Origin: Eudoraea sp.
GTDB lineage: Bacteria > Bacteroidota > Bacteroidia > Flavobacteriales > Flavobacteriaceae
NCBI GenBank assembly: GCA_013042925.1
Contig: JABDPH010000340.1
Location: 1 to 11,186, forward strand
Reading direction: 5' to 3'
DNA: 11,186 bases
The position numbers and the translations under genes were made by a program. Positions 6,319-11,186 of the stretch are shown here, one piece after another. The notes under the pieces were generated by a model. That model saw nothing but the letters and a program-made list of their open reading frames with translations, made no database searches and was not told the DNA's origin. The stretch's first letter is position 1. Each line of letters starts with the position of its first letter.

Positions 6319-8027
6319 TAATCCAGGTTCAGTTCGTTAAGAATGCGTGCTAATTTATCATCTAACAGATCATTCACTATTTTAAAGTTCTCTTTTGTGT
6401 CCAACGCTGCATTTACACTAAAGTAGAATTTAATCTTTGGTTCTGTACCACTAGGCCTGGCAGCCATGCGAGTACCATCTTCCGTGGTATAAATAAGCAC
6501 ATTTGATTTTGGCAAATCAATTGGAGTCACAGTTCCCGATACCAGATTTGTGGAGGTAGCGGTATTGTAATCATCCACGATTATCACCTCAGAACCATCC
6601 AGCGATTTTACCGGATTGTCTTTGTAATCTTTCATCATTTGTTTGATCTCCTCAGCACCAGTAATCCCTTTTTTGGTTAGGGAAACCAATTTTTCCTTAT
6701 AAAAACCATACGCCACATAGCAATCCACTAATTGCTTATAGAACGAACTGCCTTTTGCTTTTGCATCGGAAGCTATTTCACAGGCTAACAAGGTAGCCGT
6801 AACAGCGTCCTTATCTCTAACAAAATCTCCTACCATAAAACCAAAACTCTCTTCTCCACCGCCTACAAAAAACTGATCAGGGGAATCCAATATCATTTTC
6901 GCGATCCATTTAAATCCGGTAAGGCCGGTTTTACACTCCACGTTATAGGATTCGGCAAGAGCGTGCATCATGGGAGTGGAAACAATCGTGGAGGCAATGA
7001 ATTCATCACCTGAAAAACCTGCTTTCTTGCGCTGGTCTAACAAGAATTTGGTCATCAACACCATGGTTTGATTCCCATTAAGTAATTCCATTTTGCCATC
7101 TAAATTCCGAACAGCGATCCCCAGACGATCACTGTCGGGGTCTGTTCCTATGACCATATCTGCTCCAATTTCTTCCGCCTTTTTTAAAGCAAGGGTAAGT
7201 GCTTCCGGTTCTTCTGGATTTGGAGAGACCACTGTTGGGAAATTACCATCGGGAACGGCCTGTTCTTCTATGATAGTAACATTGGTATACCCGGCTTTAT
7301 TAAGTACCTCTGGAATAGCGGTAATAGAAGTTCCGTGCAGCGAAGTAAACACAATATTAAATGCGTCTTTCCCCGCGGCATTAAAATTCCCATTCTTTAC
7401 AGAGGCCTCTATAAAGGCATCGTCCACTTCTTTATCTATTAAATGAATAGCCTCTTCTTTAGCTTTAAAATTAATATCCTCATATTGAAGGGCATTTATT
7501 TCAGCAATAATGGCTCCATCTTGCGGGGGTACTATTTGTCCGCCATCTGTCCAATATACTTTGTACCCATTATATTCTGGTGGATTATGAGAAGCTGTTA
7601 GTACAATTCCTGCATGGCAATTGAGATGCCTAACGCCAAAAGATAATTCCGGGGTTGTTCTTAGCTCCGAAAACAGGTATACCTCAATGTCGTTGGCTGA
7701 AAAAACCTCGGCCACCGTTCTTGCAAGCGTGTCACTATTGTGTCGGCAATCATAGGCAATAATTACCTTGTGTGCTTCTCCCGGATATACTTTTTTTATG
7801 TAATTACTGAGCCCCTGGGTACTTTTGCCAAGTGTGTATTTATTGATCCGGTTGGTGCCAACGCCCATAACCCCTCTCATACCACCGGTGCCAAACTCCA
7901 TATTTTTATAGAAACGATCCTTAAGCTCCTCCTGGTCATTTGCGATGAGATGTTTAATCTCTTCCTTTACTGAAGGGTCAAAAAAATCTGTTAACCAACT
8001 TTGGGCTGTAGCGAGAATATCGTTCAT
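6318..8027 (-). CDS. Phosphoglucomutase / phosphomannomutase
   Basis: The product is a 569-residue cytoplasmic alpha-D-phosphohexomutase that interconverts hexose 6-phosphate and hexose 1-phosphate (glucose and/or mannose). All four family motifs are visible: the phosphoserine loop TASHNP with catalytic S146, the metal loop DPDSDR (D296, D298, D300), the sugar-specificity loop GGGEESFGF with E392-E393-S394, and the phosphate-binding loop RPSGTEPK at 524-531. A GEES-type sugar loop allows both glucose and mannose substrates, so the preference is open. Length and arrangement resemble the ~580-residue Bacillus PgcA type. It lies 30 bases after the glycosyltransferase stop and overlaps the ABC start by one base, so the three genes are probably co-transcribed. 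It would supply hexose 1-phosphate for nucleotide sugars used in envelope glycans. No separate promoter box is visible before it. Confidence 0.95.
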   Translation of the reverse strand: MNDILATAQSWLTDFFDPSVKEEIKHLIANDQEELKDRFYKNMEFGTGGMRGVMGVGTNRINKYTLGKSTQGLSNYIKKVYPGEAHKVIIAYDCRHNSDTLARTVAEVFSANDIEVYLFSELRTTPELSFGVRHLNCHAGIVLTASHNPPEYNGYKVYWTDGGQIVPPQDGAIIAEINALQYEDINFKAKEEAIHLIDKEVDDAFIEASVKNGNFNAAGKDAFNIVFTSLHGTSITAIPEVLNKAGYTNVTIIEEQAVPDGNFPTVVSPNPEEPEALTLALKKAEEIGADMVIGTDPDSDRLGIAVRNLDGKMELLNGNQTMVLMTKFLLDQRKKAGFSGDEFIASTIVSTPMMHALAESYNVECKTGLTGFKWIAKMILDSPDQFFVGGGEESFGFMVGDFVRDKDAVTATLLACEIASDAKAKGSSFYKQLVDCYVAYGFYKEKLVSLTKKGITGAEEIKQMMKDYKDNPVKSLDGSEVIIVDDYNTATSTNLVSGTVTPIDLPKSNVLIYTTEDGTRMAARPSGTEPKIKFYFSVNAALDTKENFKIVNDLLDDKLARILNELNLD

Positions 8028-8057
8028 TGAAATTAATTTGAATAGTTAGTAAAATTA

Positions 8058-9029
8058 CTAAGAATATTGTTTCTCAGGAGTAGAGAGATTCAATTCTTGT
8101 GAAATTGTATACCTGGATTCATTTTTTCTCGATCTAACCATGATTTCTCCTAAAAAGCCGGCCAGAAAGAATTGAGTCCCTATGATCATCGCCGTAAGTG
8201 CTACATAAAATTGCGGACGTTCGCTGAGCAATCTCCCAAAAGGATTAATAAATAGTTTATCGATTCCCAGATAGGCAGCAAATCCGGATCCAATTATAAA
8301 CATCAATACTCCTAGCGCTCCAAAAAGGTGCATGGGTCTTTTTCCGAATTTGGAAACAAACCAAATAGTGATTAGGTCCAGGAAACCGTTTATAAAACGG
8401 TCGGCACCAAATTTAGTTTTGCCATACTTACGAGCCTGGTGCTGAACAACTTGTTCTCCGATCCTACTAAACCCTGCATTTTTTACCAAAACAGGAATGT
8501 ACCGATGCATTTCTCCAGATACTTCGATGGTTTTTATCACTTCTTTTTTGAAGGCTTTGAGGCCACAATTAAAATCGTTTAGACGTACCCCTGATGTTTT
8601 TCGGGCCGCCCAATTAAAGAGTTTGGAAGGAATATTTTTGGTTAACCTATGATCATAGCGCTTCTTCTTCCATCCGGAAACAAGATCGTATTGCTCCTCA
8701 ACGATCATATTAATTAAAGAAGGTATTTCTTCCGGGTTGTCTTGCAGATCTGCATCCATGGTGATAATGATATCTCCAGCTGCTTTTTTAAATCCGGCAT
8801 GCAATGCCTGTGATTTTCCAAAATTCTTCAAGAAGCGAATACCCTTTACGGTTTGGTGCGCATGGGCTAGTTGGGAAATTATTTCCCAGGAGTTATCTGT
8901 GCTTCCGTCATCTATAAAGATGATTTCATATAAAAAATGATTGGATTGCATAACAGTTGCAATCCAATCATGGAGTTCTTTAAGCGACTCTTGTTCGTTC
9001 AGTAAAGGAATTACGATTGATATATTCAT
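8058..9029 (-). CDS. GT2 polyprenyl-phosphate glycosyltransferase (DPM1/GtrB-like)
   Basis: The product has 323 residues. The N-terminal GT-A domain opens with ISIVIPLLNEQESL, contains FIDDGSTDNSW (nucleotide binding), and carries the DxD metal motif in DADLQDNPEE (D92, D94). It also has the later LNDFNCGLKAF and GEMHRYIPVLV stretches typical of dolichol-phosphate mannose synthase-like and GtrB-like enzymes. Two C-terminal transmembrane helices follow (about 235-256 and 275-298) and would hold it at the inner membrane. It should transfer a sugar from a nucleotide donor to a polyprenyl (undecaprenyl) phosphate. The ATG at 9029 is chosen because MNISIVIP is the standard family start. An in-frame TTG at 9044 would add five residues but sits at or before the predicted transcription start set by the TACTTTTG box. 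It is the first gene of the GT2-PGM-ABC run. Confidence 0.92.
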   Translation of the reverse strand: MNISIVIPLLNEQESLKELHDWIATVMQSNHFLYEIIFIDDGSTDNSWEIISQLAHAHQTVKGIRFLKNFGKSQALHAGFKKAAGDIIITMDADLQDNPEEIPSLINMIVEEQYDLVSGWKKKRYDHRLTKNIPSKLFNWAARKTSGVRLNDFNCGLKAFKKEVIKTIEVSGEMHRYIPVLVKNAGFSRIGEQVVQHQARKYGKTKFGADRFINGFLDLITIWFVSKFGKRPMHLFGALGVLMFIIGSGFAAYLGIDKLFINPFGRLLSERPQFYVALTAMIIGTQFFLAGFLGEIMVRSRKNESRYTISQELNLSTPEKQYS

Positions 9030-9052
9030 AAAATACCGCGACAAATTCCTTT

Positions 9053-9060
9053 CAAAAGTA
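9053..9060 (-). promoter_or_regulatory. -7 promoter box for the GT2-PGM-ABC operon
   Basis: On the minus strand this reads TACTTTTG, an exact TAnnTTTG match, 23 bases before the GT2 ATG. A -33 TTTG is not clear at the usual spacing. The box lies in the 43-base gap after the DUF4199 gene, so the operon can be transcribed independently of it. Confidence 0.5.
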
Positions 9061-9072
9061 CAATATTACTTG

Positions 9073-9591
9073 TTAATAAGCAGGCTTTGCTTTTTTAAGA
9101 ATAAGGCCTCCTATTAATCCAATAACTAATCCGGCGATAACGTTAAAAATGATAATTACCGGGTACGAAATCCAGAAAAAGTTAATGGTACCTTCGTATT
9201 GCTGCTGAATTTGCTCTGAAGTTAATTGTCCTGAAGCTTCCATAGTGGCTTTTTGGTTTTCTGCTATTTTGGTTACAAATTCAGTATCGAGCACATTGGC
9301 CAACAGTATCATATAAACAACACCGATGATCGCCGCCACTAGCGCAATACCCACACCTAATTTTACACCTTCACCCAGGGTTAGGAACCCACCATTGGCT
9401 TTTCTGAAACTAATCATTCCCCATATGGTAATACCTACCATCAGAACAATGTTTATGACAGTGTTTACAGGGTCTTGCGACGTATGTGCATCCATAGTAA
9501 ATAGCATTACGCCAAAGGCCACACTAATAGCTCCAAGGATTAATCCATAATTCAAGGAGTATTTTCCAATTTTTGGTTGATTTTCATCCAT
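9073..9591 (-). CDS. DUF4199 family four-helix membrane protein
   Basis: The product has 172 residues with four predicted transmembrane helices at about 13-32, 42-61, 78-99 and 140-165. A polar, helical loop of about 40 residues lies between helices 3 and 4 (about 100-139, including QLTSEQIQQQYE). The G-x-L-T-L-G-E-G-V-K-L-G-V stretch at 68-80 and the glycine-rich final helix ending in KKAKPAY fit the Bacteroidota DUF4199 family, whose function is unknown. It sits just before a GT2 glycosyltransferase, an order I recall as common in flavobacteria, so a role beside glycolipid synthesis is possible but unproven. The gene has the same orientation as the GT2 operon with a gap of only 43 bases, so read-through is plausible. 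Confidence 0.8.
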   Translation of the reverse strand: MDENQPKIGKYSLNYGLILGAISVAFGVMLFTMDAHTSQDPVNTVINIVLMVGITIWGMISFRKANGGFLTLGEGVKLGVGIALVAAIIGVVYMILLANVLDTEFVTKIAENQKATMEASGQLTSEQIQQQYEGTINFFWISYPVIIIFNVIAGLVIGLIGGLILKKAKPAY

Positions 9592-9716
9592 ATTTCTAAG
9601 TTTTATAAATTAGTTAATCGTTAGTTGCACTTTTTTAAAATATGTTACACCTGCAAGGTACAATTTTTAAGATTGTTTTTTTAGCTTTGCTATTGTGGTT
9701 TACTAAAAAAAATAGT
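9592..9716. other. Divergent intergenic region between DUF4199 and bL31 genes
   Basis: This AT-rich stretch separates two divergent genes and contains the upstream half of the bL31 promoter. For the DUF4199 direction the best candidate is TACCTTG (minus strand, 9660-9654), one T short of the TAnnTTTG consensus, so that promoter is uncertain. I see no small ORF or RNA structure in it. Confidence 0.4.
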
Positions 9717-9724
9717 TACATTTG
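9693..9724 (+). promoter_or_regulatory. Promoter of the bL31 gene
   Basis: A TTG at 9693-9695, a 21-base spacer and TACATTTG at 9717-9724 match the Bacteroidota housekeeping promoter (-33 TTG/TTTG, 19-21 bases, -7 TAnnTTTG). Transcription would begin near 9731, with a leader of about 28 bases. This is the best promoter match in the window. Confidence 0.7.
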
Positions 9725-9758
9725 CACCCTGAAAAAAGAATGCCCATAAGTTAGTACG

Positions 9759-10046
9759 ATGAGAAAAGGTATACACCCAGAGAATTATAGATTAGTAGCT
9801 TTTAAAGATATGTCCAATGATGATGTGTTTTTAACCAAGTCTACTGCAGATACAAAAGAAACAATTAAAGTGGATGGTGTTGAGTATCCGTTGATAAAAT
9901 TGGAAATTTCAAGAACCTCACATCCATTCTACACAGGGAAAGCCAAATTGGTGGATACCGCCGGTAGAATTGACAAGTTTAAAAGCAAATACCAGAAATT
10001 CAAAAAAGAGGCAGCTCCTGCCGCTGAGGAAAAGAAAGAAAAGTAA
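9759..10046 (+). CDS. rpmE2: Ribosomal protein bL31, type B (zinc-free)
   Basis: The 95-residue product is a large-subunit ribosomal protein that bridges the subunits at the central protuberance. It begins [17 protein letters not shown] and contains the [11 protein letters not shown] stretch (about 50-60) and the RIDKF..KY segment that are hallmarks of L31 type B. It has no cysteine, so the CxxC zinc site of the type A form is absent. The last ~20 residues are a low-complexity Lys/Glu/Ala tail. It has its own promoter and is followed by a strong terminator. Confidence 0.95.
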   Translation: MRKGIHPENYRLVAFKDMSNDDVFLTKSTADTKETIKVDGVEYPLIKLEISRTSHPFYTGKAKLVDTAGRIDKFKSKYQKFKKEAAPAAEEKKEK

Positions 10047-10074
10047 AAATTTCCTGGTAGTACAAAATATTGTA

Positions 10075-10110
10075 GCGCCCTCGATAGTAATCGGGGGCGT
10101 TATTTTTTTT
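10075..10110 (+). terminator. Rho-independent terminator after bL31
   Basis: An 11-bp stem (10075-10085 with 10090-10100, two G-U pairs) with a 4-base AGTA loop is followed by a T tract through 10110. It lies 28 bases past the bL31 stop. The downstream GlmU-like gene starts 23 bases after the T tract, with no clear promoter box in between, so some read-through may supply it. Confidence 0.88.
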
Positions 10111-10133
10111 AATTTTATCAAAAATAGGGATCT

Positions 10134-11186
10134 ATGAATTATGTTCTTTTTGACAGTGAGGTACGGAACTCTTTATTGCCCTTTACATTTACACGCCCTG
10201 TCGCTGACATACGTATCGGAATATTAACCATACGGGAAAAATGGGAAAATTTTTTAGGTACTGATATTTCTACCAAGACAGAGGAGTATCTTTCTGAGAA
10301 ATATCCACTGGTATGGCAAGATGACAATGTAATGATCAGTGCCTCTTTTTTACCAACACCGAAACTTATTCAACAAATAAAGGAGTTAGGTGATAATGAA
10401 GGTATTAAGTGCCAGGAGCAATGGGTGGCCTACAGGTCTAAGGAAATGCCCGAAGATATAACGAGCTCTTTGGATAGTATGGTTGAGTATCAGGAGGATC
10501 TGATTCAAATAAAAAATACCTGGGATATTTTCTCTAAGAATGGGGAGGCCTTGCAACAAGATTTCAATTTAATAACCGAGGGGCGTACCAGTGCGCCCAT
10601 ATCCAAAACGAATAGCCTGATTCATCCCGAGAATATCTTCTTGGAAGAAGGAGCCAAGGTTGAGTATAGTATTTTGAATGCTACTGAAGGGCCTATTTAT
10701 CTTGGAAAAAATTCCGAAATCCTGGAAGGGAACATGATTAGGGGTGGCTTCGCCTTATGTGAACGCGCGGTAGTTAAAATGGGGGCCAAGATCTATGGCC
10801 CAACTACTGTGGGCCCTCATGGAAAAGTATGTGGGGAAATTAATAACTCGGTGATCTTTGGCTATTCCAGTAAAGGACATGATGGCTATTTAGGAAATTC
10901 TGTATTAGGGGAGTGGTGCAATATTGGGGCCGACTCCAATAATTCTAACTTAAAGAACAACTATGCAAAAGTGCGTTTATGGAATTATGATTCAGAGCGT
11001 TTTGAACATACAGGGTTGCAGTTTTGTGGACTTATGATGGGAGATCACAGCAAGACGGCCATCAATACCATGTTTAATACAGGAACCGTGATAGGTGTTA
11101 ATTGCAATATTTATACCCCGGGATTTCCAAGAAATTTTATTCCCAGCTATAGTTGGGGCGGTGCTACGGGTTTTAGTACGTACCAT
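10134..11186 (+). CDS. Alternative GlmU-family sugar nucleotidyltransferase, cut by right edge
   Basis: From the ATG at 10134 the frame is open for 351 codons to the window edge; family members are close to 390 residues, so about 40 are missing. The N-terminus reads MNYVLFDSEVRNSLLPFTFT followed by RPVADIRIGILTIREKW (about 21-37), the signature of the bacterial 'alternative GlmU' group (putative sugar nucleotidyltransferase). The usual pyrophosphorylase loop LAAGxGTRM is not present. From about residue 160 the protein becomes an irregular left-handed beta-helix of hexapeptide-like repeats (for example GPIYLGKNSEI, GGFALCERAVVKMGAKI, GPTTVGPHGKV, NSVIFGYSSKGHDGYLG), as in acyltransferases. The inferred role is making UDP-GlcNAc or a related nucleotide sugar, possibly with an N-acetyltransferase step. 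The family is well supported, the exact reaction is not. Confidence 0.88.
   Translation, partial: MNYVLFDSEVRNSLLPFTFTRPVADIRIGILTIREKWENFLGTDISTKTEEYLSEKYPLVWQDDNVMISASFLPTPKLIQQIKELGDNEGIKCQEQWVAYRSKEMPEDITSSLDSMVEYQEDLIQIKNTWDIFSKNGEALQQDFNLITEGRTSAPISKTNSLIHPENIFLEEGAKVEYSILNATEGPIYLGKNSEILEGNMIRGGFALCERAVVKMGAKIYGPTTVGPHGKVCGEINNSVIFGYSSKGHDGYLGNSVLGEWCNIGADSNNSNLKNNYAKVRLWNYDSERFEHTGLQFCGLMMGDHSKTAINTMFNTGTVIGVNCNIYTPGFPRNFIPSYSWGGATGFSTYH

Noticed and set aside
9030..9044. TTG at 9044 as start of the GT2 gene
   Set aside because: The family normally starts at the MNISIVIP-like segment, and the TTG lies at or before the transcription start predicted from the box at 9053-9060.
9654..9660. 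TACCTTG as the DUF4199 promoter
   Set aside because: It is one T short of consensus and has no -33 element at the right distance; kept only as a weak candidate in the intergenic note.
9731..9758. Autoregulatory RNA structure in the bL31 leader
   Set aside because: The predicted leader is under 30 bases and shows no stable hairpin.
10992..11186. Minus-strand open frame at the right edge
   Set aside because: It is antisense to the beta-helix part of the GlmU-like gene, whose frame is well supported.
1..11186. Mobile elements, CRISPR arrays, tRNA or rRNA genes
   Set aside because: No transposase, integrase, evenly spaced direct repeats, terminal inverted repeats or RNA-gene cores were seen; gene content looks like ordinary chromosome.

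Overview
The window is about 11.2 kb of AT-rich, tightly packed bacterial chromosome that most likely comes from a marine-type member of the Flavobacteriaceae (Bacteroidota). Four things support this: promoter boxes of the TAnnTTTG type, start codons without Shine-Dalgarno leaders, a zinc-free type B ribosomal protein L31 next to an 'alternative' GlmU gene, and the families present (DUF4199, DUF6515-like, Spy-like 'sensor of ECF-type sigma factor'). I see no mobile elements, CRISPR arrays, tRNAs or rRNAs, and no gap between genes exceeds 170 bases.

Layout from left to right. (1) A minus-strand RsmB-type rRNA m5C methyltransferase, cut by the left edge. It is divergent from a plus-strand lipoprotein with four Asp-box (BNR) motifs, and that gene ends in a strong bidirectional terminator. 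(2) A minus-strand stress module. In transcription order it holds an ECF sigma factor, a single-pass anti-sigma-like protein, a secreted Spy/CpxP-like protein and a terminator, then a separately promoted, very basic secreted protein with no acidic residue at all. (3) A minus-strand envelope operon of GT2 polyprenyl-phosphate glycosyltransferase, phosphoglucomutase/phosphomannomutase and MsbA-like ABC exporter, preceded by a four-helix DUF4199 membrane protein. (4) A plus-strand pair, bL31 type B with a clear promoter and terminator, then an alternative GlmU-family protein cut by the right edge.

The most notable observation is a duplicated 38-base promoter-like element. A copy upstream of the ECF sigma gene (4383-4420) and a copy upstream of the basic secreted gene (2744-2781) share TTAAACC, exactly 11 bases, CTGTAGTCTTA, exactly 5 bases, then ATAA. 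This has the geometry of an ECF-sigma promoter (AAC-type -35, GTC-type -10). It suggests that the sigma factor autoregulates its operon and directly drives the acid-free secreted protein next door, making a self-contained local regulon. The periplasmic tail of the anti-sigma-like protein is extremely acidic while the induced secreted protein is extremely basic, so electrostatic feedback is a testable idea, but it is only inference.

Functionally the window leans towards the cell envelope: hexose-1-phosphate supply (phosphoglucomutase), nucleotide-sugar synthesis (GlmU-like), loading of sugars onto a polyprenyl lipid carrier (GT2), lipid or glycolipid export (ABC), and a probable envelope-responsive sigma system.
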